Assembly: GCF_003867075.1 (NCBI RefSeq)
Contig: NZ_CP032544.1
Location: 2,784,001 to 2,848,000, forward strand
Direction of reading: 5' to 3'
From: Tenacibaculum mesophilum
GTDB taxonomy: Bacteria; Bacteroidota; Bacteroidia; Flavobacteriales; Flavobacteriaceae
Length of the DNA stretch: 64,000 bases
The position numbers and the translations under genes are program-made. Numbering within the stretch: position 1 is the first letter of the stretch; the number at the start of each line of letters is the position of its first letter. Positions 52,324-60,480 of the stretch are shown here, in pieces. The notes below the pieces were generated by a model. That model searched no databases. It saw only the letters and a list, made by a program, of their open reading frames with translations, and was not told where the DNA came from.

Positions 52324-52446
52324 GTTTAACTTTTTTTTGTTTTTGTTAAACAAAATAAGTAACTTTGAAGTGTGTTTTAAAATTAAAGCACATTTTTTTG
52401 GCAAAAACTATTTTTGTTTAATGTTTTTTGTTTTAAGATAAACAAA
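52324..52446 (+). promoter_or_regulatory. Promoter and inverted-repeat operator region before the fasciclin gene
   Basis: TTTG (52336-52339), a 20-base spacer and TAACTTTG (52360-52367) form a candidate promoter. GTTTAAC (52324-52330) and GTTAAAC (52345-52351) make a 7-bp inverted repeat across its -33 half. A second inverted repeat, TTTGTTTA (52423-52430) and TAAACAAA (52439-52446), lies in the leader. These are candidate sites for the CarH-like regulator, though this is unproven. Confidence 0.5.
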
Positions 52447-52514
52447 GTCTGCGGTAGCTGAAAAACAGACTTAAAAAAATAAAAGAGTATGCAATTAATC
52501 TAAAGAGTGTAATT

Positions 52515-53468
52515 ATGAAATCAAAAAAATTAACATTGGTATTTTTTTTAGGACTTTTTTTAAGTTTTAATCTTTTGACGTCATGTAGTGATGATCCTGT
52601 GGTAGAAAAGCAGAAAAATATAGTTGATACAGCAGTTGCAGATGCAAATTTGAGTATTCTTGTGTCTGCTTTACAAAAAGCAGATTTAGTATCGGCTTTG
52701 GAAGTTGATGGAGCTTTTACGGTTCTAGCACCTACAAATACAGCATTTCAAAACTTATTGGATAGCAATGATTCGTGGAGTACTTTAGATGATATTCCGG
52801 CAGAAACACTAAAGTCAGTATTGTTGTTTCATGTAATAAGTGGAGAAGTAAAGGCAGCTGATTTATCCAATGCCTACGTAAATACATTGTCAACAGGTCC
52901 AAACGATGAAATGTTGTCATTGCAAGTGGAAGTTGATGGAGCAGTAGAGTTTAATGGAGATTCAAAGCCAATTGCTACAGATATTATGGCTTCAAATGGA
53001 GTTATACACACAATTGATAAGGTAATGTTGCCAGCTAATGTAGTAACCTTAGCGTTGAATAATAGTAGTTTTACCTCTTTGGTTGCAGCTTTAACAGATA
53101 GCCGTCATACTACTGATTTTGTTTCTTTGTTAAGTCAAGAAGGACCTTATACAATATTCGCTCCAACAAATGATGCATTTCAAGCGTTATTAGATAGTAA
53201 CGATTCTTGGAATTCGTTAGCAGATATTCCAATCGCAACATTAGAGGCAGTGTTAAAATATCATGTATTTGCTGGAGGAAATGTGCAATCAGATGAATTA
53301 AGTGATAATCAAGAAATCACAATGTTTGATGGAAGTATAGTGACTGTTGATTTATCAAATGGAGCAAAATTAGAAACAAGTTCAGGACAATCTGTTGTAA
53401 TTTCATTGACAGATGTACAAGGAACAAATGGTGTAGTTCATGTAGTAGATAGTGTTCTTTTACCATAA
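52515..53468 (+). CDS. Fasciclin-domain lipoprotein (two FAS1 domains)
   Basis: The 317-residue protein has a lipoprotein signal with lipobox 'LLTSC' (Cys24) and two FAS1 domains (about 36-175 and 180-315). Each has the hallmark 'FTVLAPTNTAFQNLL'/'YTIFAPTNDAFQALL' and 'NGVIHTIDKVMLP'/'NGVVHVVDSVLLP'. FAS1 domains mediate adhesion or bind small lipophilic molecules. It is the first gene between the CarH-like regulator and the carotenoid genes, so light control is plausible. The leader is long (about 147 bases) and carries inverted repeats. Confidence 0.88.
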   Translation: MKSKKLTLVFFLGLFLSFNLLTSCSDDPVVEKQKNIVDTAVADANLSILVSALQKADLVSALEVDGAFTVLAPTNTAFQNLLDSNDSWSTLDDIPAETLKSVLLFHVISGEVKAADLSNAYVNTLSTGPNDEMLSLQVEVDGAVEFNGDSKPIATDIMASNGVIHTIDKVMLPANVVTLALNNSSFTSLVAALTDSRHTTDFVSLLSQEGPYTIFAPTNDAFQALLDSNDSWNSLADIPIATLEAVLKYHVFAGGNVQSDELSDNQEITMFDGSIVTVDLSNGAKLETSSGQSVVISLTDVQGTNGVVHVVDSVLLP

Positions 53469-53486
53469 ACTTAATTTAATGTATTG

Positions 53487-53513
53487 ATTGCGAGCGATTT
53501 TTTTGTTCGCAAT
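53487..53513 (+). terminator. Weak hairpin between fasciclin and crtI
   Basis: ATTGCGA (53487-53493) pairs with TCGCAAT (53507-53513) around a 13-base loop that holds a T-run; only TAATTTT follows. It may be a leaky terminator that lets part of the fasciclin transcript enter crtI. Confidence 0.35.
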
Positions 53514-53542
53514 TAATTTTAATTATCTTTATAAGAAATAAT

Positions 53543-55024
53543 TTGAAAAAAAAGGTATATATAATAGGTTCAGGTTTCTCTTCTTTATCAGCTTCTTGCT
53601 ATTTAGCAAAAGCTGGATATAAAGTGGTAATCTTGGAAAAAAATGCCACAATTGGTGGTAGAGCAAGGCAGTTATTAAGAGAAGGTTTTACTTTTGATAT
53701 AGGACCTACATGGTATTGGATGCCAGATGTTTTTGAAAAGTTTTTTGCAGACTTTGAAAAGAAACCTTCAGATTACTATGAGTTAGAAAGATTAAACCCT
53801 GCTTATGAAGTATACTTTGGAGAAAAAGATTCAATAGTAATTCCAGGAACATTAGAGGAGATTTATGAGGTTTTTGAAAAAGAAGAAAAAGGAAGTTCAA
53901 AACACCTGAAGTCTTTTTTAAAATCAGCAAAATATAATTATGATGTTTCTATAAATGATTTAGTTTATAAGCCAGGAGTTTCTCCCTTAGAATTGGTAAC
54001 TCCAGTTACTATGGGGAAGATATTTCAGTTTTTTTCTACTATCAGACATGAGGTAAGAAAGAAAATTAAAAGTAAAAAACTAATTCAAATTTTAGAATTT
54101 CCAGTGTTGTTTCTGGGGGCAAAACCAAGTAACACCCCAGCGTTTTATAATTTTATGAATTATGCTGATTTTGGCTTAGGTACATGGCACCCAAAAGGAG
54201 GAATGTATAAAGTAATTGAGGCTATGACTACACTAGCATCGAGCTTAGGTGTAAAATTTCAAACCAATGTAAATGTTGAAGAAATTGTAGTAAACGATAA
54301 AGGTGAAGCAGTTGGGGTTGCGGTAGATGGAAAATTAATGAAATCTGATGTAGTGTTAAGTGGAGCAGATTATCATCATACTGAAACTTTACTGCCTAAA
54401 TATTTAAGGCAATATTCAGAAAGTTATTGGGATAAAAAAACATTTGCGCCTTCATCTTTGCTTTTTTATGTAGGGTTTGACAAGAAGTTAAAAAATGTAT
54501 GTCATCATACCTTGTTTTTTGATACAGATTTTGATGCGCATGCGAAAACAATATATGATGTTCCTTGTTGGCCAAAAGAACCATTGTTTTATGCTAGCTT
54601 TCCCTCAATTACAGATGGTTCTTTTGCGCCTAATGGAAAAGAGGCTGCTACTTTTTTAATTCCATTGGCGCCTGGTATAGAAGATACTCCGGAGCTAAGA
54701 GAACGTTATTTTAATATTATAATAGAGAGGTTAGAAAGACTAACAAATCAATCAGTAAAAAAACATGTGTTGTTTAAAGAAAGCTTTTGTGTAAATGATT
54801 TTATTAAGGAATATAATTCGTATAAAGGAAATGCCTACGGTTTGGCAAATATTTTAACACAAACAGCATTTTTAAGACCAAAAATAAAAAGTAAAAAAGT
54901 AGAGAATTTATTTTTTACAGGACAATTAACGGTACCAGGACCAGGAGTTCCTCCGTCTTTAATTTCAGGAAAAATAGCATCAGATTTAATTTTAAAAACG
55001 TATAAAGATGAAACAATTATTTGA
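53543..55024 (+). CDS. crtI: Phytoene desaturase
   Basis: CrtI converts phytoene to lycopene in the first coloured step of carotenoid synthesis, using FAD. The start is TTG at 53543. The 493-residue protein begins with the dinucleotide fold 'KVYIIGSGFSSLSAS' (4-18), then 'EKNATIGGRA' (32-41), and ends with 'FFTGQLTVPGPGVPPSLISGKIASD', the C-terminal FAD motif of carotenoid oxidases. The next gene, crtB, overlaps its end by 17 bases. A desaturase of a related carotenoid cannot be ruled out, but crtB context favours CrtI. Confidence 0.93.
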   Translation: MKKKVYIIGSGFSSLSASCYLAKAGYKVVILEKNATIGGRARQLLREGFTFDIGPTWYWMPDVFEKFFADFEKKPSDYYELERLNPAYEVYFGEKDSIVIPGTLEEIYEVFEKEEKGSSKHLKSFLKSAKYNYDVSINDLVYKPGVSPLELVTPVTMGKIFQFFSTIRHEVRKKIKSKKLIQILEFPVLFLGAKPSNTPAFYNFMNYADFGLGTWHPKGGMYKVIEAMTTLASSLGVKFQTNVNVEEIVVNDKGEAVGVAVDGKLMKSDVVLSGADYHHTETLLPKYLRQYSESYWDKKTFAPSSLLFYVGFDKKLKNVCHHTLFFDTDFDAHAKTIYDVPCWPKEPLFYASFPSITDGSFAPNGKEAATFLIPLAPGIEDTPELRERYFNIIIERLERLTNQSVKKHVLFKESFCVNDFIKEYNSYKGNAYGLANILTQTAFLRPKIKSKKVENLFFTGQLTVPGPGVPPSLISGKIASDLILKTYKDETII

Positions 55025-55850
55025 TGAGGTTTCTTATGCATGTAGTAAGTTAGTAACTCAAAAATACAGCACCTCATTTTCGTTAGCTACGAAGATGTTA
55101 TCACCAAAAATACGTACAGATATTTATAATATTTATGGTTTTGTACGCTTTGCGGATGAAATAGTAGATTCTTTTCATCAGTACGATAAGAAACAATTAT
55201 TATTAAAGTTCGAAAGAGATTATTACGAATCTAAAAATAGAGGAATTAGTTTAAACCCTATTTTAAACTCGTTTATACATACTGTAAATAAGTACAAAAT
55301 TTCTGATGAGCAGGTTCAGGCTTTTTTAAAAAGTATGAAAGCAGATTTGTATAAAACAGCATATACAACTACAGAAGAGTATAATGAATATATATATGGT
55401 TCTGCTGATGTTGTTGGGTTAATGTGTTTAAAGGTTTTTGTAAATGGGAATCAGCAAAAATATGAGGAGCTAAAAGAGCCTGCAATGCGTTTAGGGTCAG
55501 CGTTTCAAAAAGTAAATTTTTTAAGAGACTTAAAAGAAGATTTTAACGAATTGAATAGGTCTTACTTTCCAAATATCAATTTTGGAGATTTAAGTACAGA
55601 AGGAAAAAATGCAATTATTAAAGAAATAGAAGATGATTTTGATGTTGCTTATAAAAACGGGATTTTAAAGTTGCCTGTTGAAGCAAAATTTGGAGTATAT
55701 ATGGCATACAGGTATTACAAAAAACTATTAAAAAAGCTAAAAAATACACCTTCAACAAAAATCATGGACACAAGGATTCGAATTTCAAACCCGATGAAAA
55801 TTAATCTTCTAGCAAGAAGTTATGTAAGGTATAAATTAAACTTTTTATGA
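55008..55850 (+). CDS. crtB: Phytoene synthase
   Basis: CrtB joins two geranylgeranyl diphosphates to phytoene. The 280-residue protein has both Asp-rich metal motifs: 'DEIVD' (50-54) and 'DLKED' (174-178), with 'STSFSLATKML' (21-31) and 'YTTTEEYNEYIYGSADVVGLM' (119-139) as family patterns. It overlaps crtI by 17 bases and the next gene by 4. The GGPP synthase (crtE) is not in this cluster and must be elsewhere. Confidence 0.95.
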   Translation: MKQLFDEVSYACSKLVTQKYSTSFSLATKMLSPKIRTDIYNIYGFVRFADEIVDSFHQYDKKQLLLKFERDYYESKNRGISLNPILNSFIHTVNKYKISDEQVQAFLKSMKADLYKTAYTTTEEYNEYIYGSADVVGLMCLKVFVNGNQQKYEELKEPAMRLGSAFQKVNFLRDLKEDFNELNRSYFPNINFGDLSTEGKNAIIKEIEDDFDVAYKNGILKLPVEAKFGVYMAYRYYKKLLKKLKNTPSTKIMDTRIRISNPMKINLLARSYVRYKLNFL

Positions 55851-56293
55851 TAAAAAATGGTATCTTAGGAGTACTGTTATTTATGTCGATAATAAGCTTC
55901 AATAATGTACCTAATCATGTTAAAAAATACCATGAATTAGTTACAAAAGAAGCTGAGTTAGCCTATATAGCCAATTATAAAAATAGTAAAGAAGTGAGTA
56001 TTCAAGGCTATATAATTTCTCTTGAAATGAAACAGGCAAAATATAAAATAATGCCTTGGAGTAAACTAAAAGTTTTTAACACAAATAAAAACAAATTAGA
56101 AGAGTTGATTTTAAAGAATCCTAATAATGTTCACCTAAGGTATCTAAGGTTAATAATACAAGAAAATACACCAAGTGTTTTAGGATATACATCTTCTATT
56201 AAAAAAGACAAGCAGTTTTTAAAAGAAGTGCTTCAAAAAAAAGACAGTGTAAGTTATTTACATACATATATAATTAACAATACATCATTATGA
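55847..56293 (+). CDS. Unknown protein between crtB and crtZ
   Basis: The 148-residue protein has an N-terminal signal-like helix (MIKNGILGVLLFMSIISFNN) and an otherwise helical, lysine-rich, extracytoplasmic-looking body with no recognised motif. ATGA overlaps couple it to crtB before and crtZ after, so it is surely made with the carotenoid enzymes. I recall similar unnamed proteins in flavobacterial zeaxanthin clusters. A role in pigment localisation or enzyme scaffolding is possible but not supported by sequence. Confidence 0.7.
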   Translation: MIKNGILGVLLFMSIISFNNVPNHVKKYHELVTKEAELAYIANYKNSKEVSIQGYIISLEMKQAKYKIMPWSKLKVFNTNKNKLEELILKNPNNVHLRYLRLIIQENTPSVLGYTSSIKKDKQFLKEVLQKKDSVSYLHTYIINNTSL

Positions 56294-56745
56294 ATATAGT
56301 AATTTACATAGCAGTAACTACACTAACGTTTATTGTCATGGAGGGGGTTACTTGGTGCACGCATAAATATGTGATGCATGGGTTTGGTTGGTACTTACAT
56401 GAAGATCATCATCAACCAGGGTATCCGCATGTTTTTGAAAAAAACGATGCTTTTTTTGTTGTCTTTGCAATACCTAGTATGTTATTATTTTACTTCGGAA
56501 TTCGACCAGAGTTAAACTTTTTGTTTTTCATAGGTCTGGGAATATTATTTTATGGTATTGCTTATTTCTTGGTGCATGATGTGTTAATTCACAGAAGGTT
56601 CAAGTGGTTCGACAAAACAAACAATCAATACTTAAAAGGATTGCGAAAAGCACATAAAATTCATCATAAACATTTGGGGAAACACGACGGAGAATGTTTC
56701 GGTATGTTGTTTGTGCCCTTTAAATATTTTAATAAAAGACAGTGA
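56290..56745 (+). CDS. crtZ: Beta-carotene hydroxylase
   Basis: CrtZ adds 3-hydroxyl groups to beta-ionone rings, giving zeaxanthin. The 151-residue membrane di-iron enzyme has the histidine clusters 'HKYVMHGFGWYLHEDHHQP' near 25-43, 'HDVLIHRRF' near 97-105 and 'HKIHHKH' near 117-123. Membrane helices lie at about 4-20, 55-70 and 75-95. It overlaps both neighbours by 4 bases. Confidence 0.95.
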   Translation: MNIVIYIAVTTLTFIVMEGVTWCTHKYVMHGFGWYLHEDHHQPGYPHVFEKNDAFFVVFAIPSMLLFYFGIRPELNFLFFIGLGILFYGIAYFLVHDVLIHRRFKWFDKTNNQYLKGLRKAHKIHHKHLGKHDGECFGMLFVPFKYFNKRQ

Positions 56746-57443
56746 GTCAGTATTTATATCTAATATTAAATCTAGGCAGTTTAAGTATTCCGCTATTGTA
56801 TAGTGTTTTTGAAAAAAAACTACACTTTATACAATATTTCAAACAAGCAGCGCTTAGTATTTTGTTAGTCGCCTTGTTTTTTTTAATCTGGGACAGTTGG
56901 TTTACGCAAATGGGAGTATGGGGATTTAATCCAGATTATCATTTATCGCTAAAACTGCTGAATATGCCAATAGAAGAATGGATGTTTTTTTTCTGTATAC
57001 CCTATGCATGTTTATTTACACATGAAGCGTTGAAGTTTTTATTTCCAAAATTTAAAATGTCAAAACCTGGGACAGTAATTGTAAGCTTTTTCCTCATTTT
57101 TTTAGTGAGCTTATTGTTGATCTTTAACTTCGGAAAGTGGTACACCACAGTAAATTTTGTGCTGTTTTTACTTTTGTTAGGTTATGCGCTAAAGAATCAT
57201 TTAAATACATTGCAAGAATACTACCCTAGCTTCTTGGTAATATTAATTCCTTTTCTACTAGTCAATGGAATTTTAACAGGAAGCTTTATAGAAGAACCGG
57301 TAGTTTGGTACAATAACGCAGAGAATTTAGATTTTAGAATTTTTACGATACCTATAGAAGATGCTTTTTATGCATTTACAATGTTATTTTCAGTACAGTT
57401 AATTTTTAATTTCTTAAAAAACAGAAAACTTGAAAGAAAATAA
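56742..57443 (+). CDS. Lycopene cyclase, fused CrtYc/CrtYd type
   Basis: The gene starts with GTG at 56742. The 233-residue, six- or seven-helix membrane protein has the two PxE(E/D) cyclase motifs, 'PIEEW' (76-80) and 'PIEDAFY' (204-210), one in each half, as in fused CrtYc-Yd cyclases of Bacteroidota. It would cyclise lycopene to beta-carotene, the substrate of CrtZ. The start overlaps the crtZ stop by 4 bases, and tspO starts 14 bases before its end. Confidence 0.93.
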   Translation: MSQYLYLILNLGSLSIPLLYSVFEKKLHFIQYFKQAALSILLVALFFLIWDSWFTQMGVWGFNPDYHLSLKLLNMPIEEWMFFFCIPYACLFTHEALKFLFPKFKMSKPGTVIVSFFLIFLVSLLLIFNFGKWYTTVNFVLFLLLLGYALKNHLNTLQEYYPSFLVILIPFLLVNGILTGSFIEEPVVWYNNAENLDFRIFTIPIEDAFYAFTMLFSVQLIFNFLKNRKLERK

Positions 57444-57903
57444 ATACATACGTTTTTTAATATTCTTAATAGCTAACCTTTCAGCCTTAGGTATTGGTGT
57501 TTGGTTAATGAATGAAGGACCAAGAACAGATTGGTACTTGTCTTTAAATAAAGCTCCATGGACACCAGCAGGCTGGGTTTTTGGAGTAGCTTGGACAATC
57601 ATTATGGTATTGTTTTCTGTATACATGACAAAAGTGAGTTTTCAGCATGAATTTTTAAACAAAAAGGTACTCATTTTATATGTAGATCAGTGGATTTTAA
57701 ACGTAAGCTGGAACTATATTTTCTTTAATCAACATTTAACAAAATTAGGCTTGGTTGTAATCGCTTTATTATGGCTACTTATTGGTTATTTCACTTTTAA
57801 GTATTTAAAAAAAGTAAGGTGGTATACTCTATTTGTACTTCCATATTTAATATGGATGACGATTGCAACTAGTCTCAACGCATATATTGTATTAAATAAT
57901 TAA
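57430..57903 (+). CDS. tspO: TspO/MBR tryptophan-rich sensory protein
   Basis: The start is TTG at 57430, inside the cyclase gene. The 157-residue protein has five membrane helices and the TspO pattern: 'SLNKAPWTPAGWVFGVAWTIIMVLFSVYM' with closely spaced tryptophans and prolines (about 38-66), then 'ILNVSWNYIFFNQ' (about 89-101). TspO proteins bind and may degrade porphyrins and respond to light or stress. Here it lies in the carotenoid operon, consistent with a photo-oxidative role. Confidence 0.92.
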   Translation: MKENKYIRFLIFLIANLSALGIGVWLMNEGPRTDWYLSLNKAPWTPAGWVFGVAWTIIMVLFSVYMTKVSFQHEFLNKKVLILYVDQWILNVSWNYIFFNQHLTKLGLVVIALLWLLIGYFTFKYLKKVRWYTLFVLPYLIWMTIATSLNAYIVLNN

Positions 57904-57906
57904 ACT

Positions 57907-58560
57907 ATGGCCAAAAAAAAGAACATAACACAAGAAAAAATAATAGAATGGTATATGAATACGGTACTATTATCAGGTCAACCGAATTCAATATTTTCTT
58001 TTGCGAAAGAAAATAACTTTGAAGAAGCGGAATTTTATAAACACTTTTCAAGCTTTGAAAGCTTAGAAAAAGCTGTTTTCGGAATTTTCGCTAAAGAAAC
58101 CATTCATTTACTACACAAAACAGAAGCTTATAAAGACTATTTGCCAAAAGATAAACTATTAAGTTTCTATTTTACCTTTTTTGAATTATTAACAATAAAT
58201 AGGTCGTATGTATTGGCGCAGTTAAAAAGGATAAAAACAGATTTTTCGAAATTAAAAGTATTGCAAGAACTGCGTACTGAGTTTATTCATTTTGTAAATG
58301 AAATAAGCCTTGAAAAAATTGATTTTAAAAATGATAAAATCAACAAAATTCAAGATAAAACTATTGCAGAGGGGTATTGGATGCAGCTATTGCTTATTTT
58401 AAAGTTTTGGATAGAAGATGAGTCATCAAACTTTGAGAAAACAGATTTATTTATAGAAAAATCAGTAAAGGTAAGTTTTGATATTCAACAAATAGCACCT
58501 GTAAAAAGTGTGATTGATTTAGCGAAATTTTTGTGGAAGGAAAAATCACCAATGACATGA
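57907..58560 (+). CDS. TetR-like regulator
   Basis: The 217-residue protein is almost all helical. Residues 8-50 look like a TetR DNA-binding domain ('ITQEKIIEWYMNTVLLSG', then 'SIFSFAKENNFEEAEFYKHFSSFESL', with the Tyr-x-His-Phe turn typical of TetR). The C-terminal part is a flavobacterial regulator domain. It may regulate the operon or the lipid enzymes around it. The HTH is a little atypical, so DNA binding is likely but not certain. It overlaps the ABC1 kinase gene by 4 bases (ATGA). Confidence 0.75.
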   Translation: MAKKKNITQEKIIEWYMNTVLLSGQPNSIFSFAKENNFEEAEFYKHFSSFESLEKAVFGIFAKETIHLLHKTEAYKDYLPKDKLLSFYFTFFELLTINRSYVLAQLKRIKTDFSKLKVLQELRTEFIHFVNEISLEKIDFKNDKINKIQDKTIAEGYWMQLLLILKFWIEDESSNFEKTDLFIEKSVKVSFDIQQIAPVKSVIDLAKFLWKEKSPMT

Positions 58561-59867
58561 AAACCTTAAACAGAATACCTACGTCAAAAATAGAACGAGC
58601 TACCAAGTTGGTTTCAACAGGAGTGAAAGTTGGTGTAAATTATGCCAAGTACTACGGCAATAAAATCACTAAATCAGAAGAGGAAGCTAAAAAGCAACTT
58701 AATGAAGATAATGCTGCTGATATTTACGATGGATTAAAAGAACTAAAAGGGTCAGCATTAAAAGTAGCACAAATGCTAAGCATGGAAAAAAATATTTTGC
58801 CCAATGCTTACGTAGAAAAATTTTCATTATCACAATTTTCAGTTCCACCATTATCAGGACCTTTAGTAATCAAAACGTTTAAAAAATACTTCAGTAAAAC
58901 ACCAAACGAAGTTTTTGATACGTTTACAGCAGAATCAGTAAATGCAGCAAGTATAGGACAAGTTCATAAAGCCACTAAAGATGGAAAAGAACTAGCTGTA
59001 AAAATTCAATATCCAGGGGTTGCTGATAGTATTTCAACCGATTTAGCATTGGTGAAACCTATTGCGATGAAAATGTTTAACATTAGAGGAGAAGGTTCAG
59101 ATGAATATTTTAAAGAAGTTGAAGAAAAGCTTTTGGAAGAAACTAATTACGAATTAGAACTTGCGCAGAGTAATGAAATTGCTGATGCCTGTAAACATAT
59201 TCCAAACTTAAAATTTCCAAAATACTATCCAGATTTGTCATCAGATAGAATTTTAACGATGGATTGGATGGATGGAGTTCACCTGTCAGAGTTTACTAAA
59301 AATGAGCAACCTGAAGGTGTTGCAAATAAACTAGGGCAAGCTTTGTGGGACTTTTACATGTATCAAATGCACAAGTTAAAAAAGGTACATGCAGATCCGC
59401 ATCCAGGGAATTTTTTAGTGTCCAAATCAAATGAATTGATCGTTATCGATTTTGGATGTATGAAAGAAGTTCCTGAAAGTTTTTATGTGCCTTATTTCGA
59501 ACTAGCAAAAAGAGAAAATATAGATAATCCAGCTTTTTTTGAAAGTAAACTCTATGAGTTAGAAATCTTGAGAAAAGATGATACACCAGAAGAAATAACC
59601 TTTTTTAAAGCATTGTTTTATGAAATGTTATCACTCTTTACACAACCTTTTCAGCAAGAAGAATTTGATTTTTCAGATGGGGAGTTCTTCGGGAAAATAG
59701 CAGATTTAGGTCAGAAATATGCCAAGAGTACCGAGCTTAAAAAGATGAACGGAAATAGAGGGTCAAAACACTTCATTTACATTAATCGAACTTTTTTTGG
59801 TTTATATAACCTAATGCACGATTTAAAAGCAAACAAGGTAAAAATTAATAATTTTAATAAGATATAA
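58557..59867 (+). CDS. ABC1/UbiB-family atypical kinase
   Basis: The start is placed at the ATG at 58557, coupled to the previous stop by ATGA; an upstream GTG at 58533 would add 8 residues. The 436-residue protein has the family motifs 'GSALKVAQMLS' (KxGQ-like, about 65), 'AASIGQVHKA' (about 140), 'AVKIQYPG' (the ATP-binding Lys) and 'HADPHPGNFL' (about 283). ABC1 kinases act in isoprenoid quinone and lipid metabolism and in plastid carotenoid protection. The role here is inferred from that and the pigment context. Confidence 0.9.
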   Translation: MKTLNRIPTSKIERATKLVSTGVKVGVNYAKYYGNKITKSEEEAKKQLNEDNAADIYDGLKELKGSALKVAQMLSMEKNILPNAYVEKFSLSQFSVPPLSGPLVIKTFKKYFSKTPNEVFDTFTAESVNAASIGQVHKATKDGKELAVKIQYPGVADSISTDLALVKPIAMKMFNIRGEGSDEYFKEVEEKLLEETNYELELAQSNEIADACKHIPNLKFPKYYPDLSSDRILTMDWMDGVHLSEFTKNEQPEGVANKLGQALWDFYMYQMHKLKKVHADPHPGNFLVSKSNELIVIDFGCMKEVPESFYVPYFELAKRENIDNPAFFESKLYELEILRKDDTPEEITFFKALFYEMLSLFTQPFQQEEFDFSDGEFFGKIADLGQKYAKSTELKKMNGNRGSKHFIYINRTFFGLYNLMHDLKANKVKINNFNKI

Positions 59868-60478
59868 TGCACATTACACGTCAGCAAATAGACGAGTTTC
59901 CTCATCTGTATAAAATAAATTTGATGAACAGTATTTCTGGTTATAAACCAGCAAACCTTATTGCAACAAAATCAACTGATAATATAACCAATGTTGCAGT
60001 TTTTAGTTCGGTGGTGCATTATGGTTCAAGTCCAGCAATTTTAGGGTTTGTATTACGTCCCACAACCGTTGTTAGGAATACGTATAACAATATAAAAGAA
60101 ACAGGGTATTATACTATTAATGCTATTAATAAAGTAATGATTGAGGAGGCACATCATACTTCTGCTAAATACCCGTCAGAGATTTCAGAATTTGATAAAA
60201 CAACATTGTCAGAAGAGTTTAAGAATGGTTTTTATGCTCCTTTTGTTGCGGAATCACCCTTACAAATAGGGATGAAGTTTTTAGAAGAGCACTATATAAA
60301 AGTTAATGGAACTATTTTAGTGTTAGGTGAAGTTACTGATTTGTATTTTAAGGACTCTATGCTTTCAGAAGATGGTTTTTTAAACTTATCAAAAGAAAAA
60401 GTAGCTGCAATTAATGGGTTGGATACCTATATGGTAGCAGAGAATTATAAAAGACTGTCTTATCAAAGACCAAAATAA
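59867..60478 (+). CDS. Flavin reductase-like (FMN-binding) protein
   Basis: The 203-residue protein has the split-barrel flavin reductase pattern: 'NLIATKSTDNITNVAVFSSVVHYGSSPAILGFVLRPT' spaced along about 29-65, then 'ETGYYTINAINK'. Such proteins bind FMN and may reduce it with NAD(P)H. It overlaps the ABC1 gene stop by 1 base. No partner monooxygenase is adjacent; it might supply reduced flavin to the photolyases, but this is speculative. Confidence 0.82.
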   Translation: MHITRQQIDEFPHLYKINLMNSISGYKPANLIATKSTDNITNVAVFSSVVHYGSSPAILGFVLRPTTVVRNTYNNIKETGYYTINAINKVMIEEAHHTSAKYPSEISEFDKTTLSEEFKNGFYAPFVAESPLQIGMKFLEEHYIKVNGTILVLGEVTDLYFKDSMLSEDGFLNLSKEKVAAINGLDTYMVAENYKRLSYQRPK

Positions 60479-60480
60479 TA

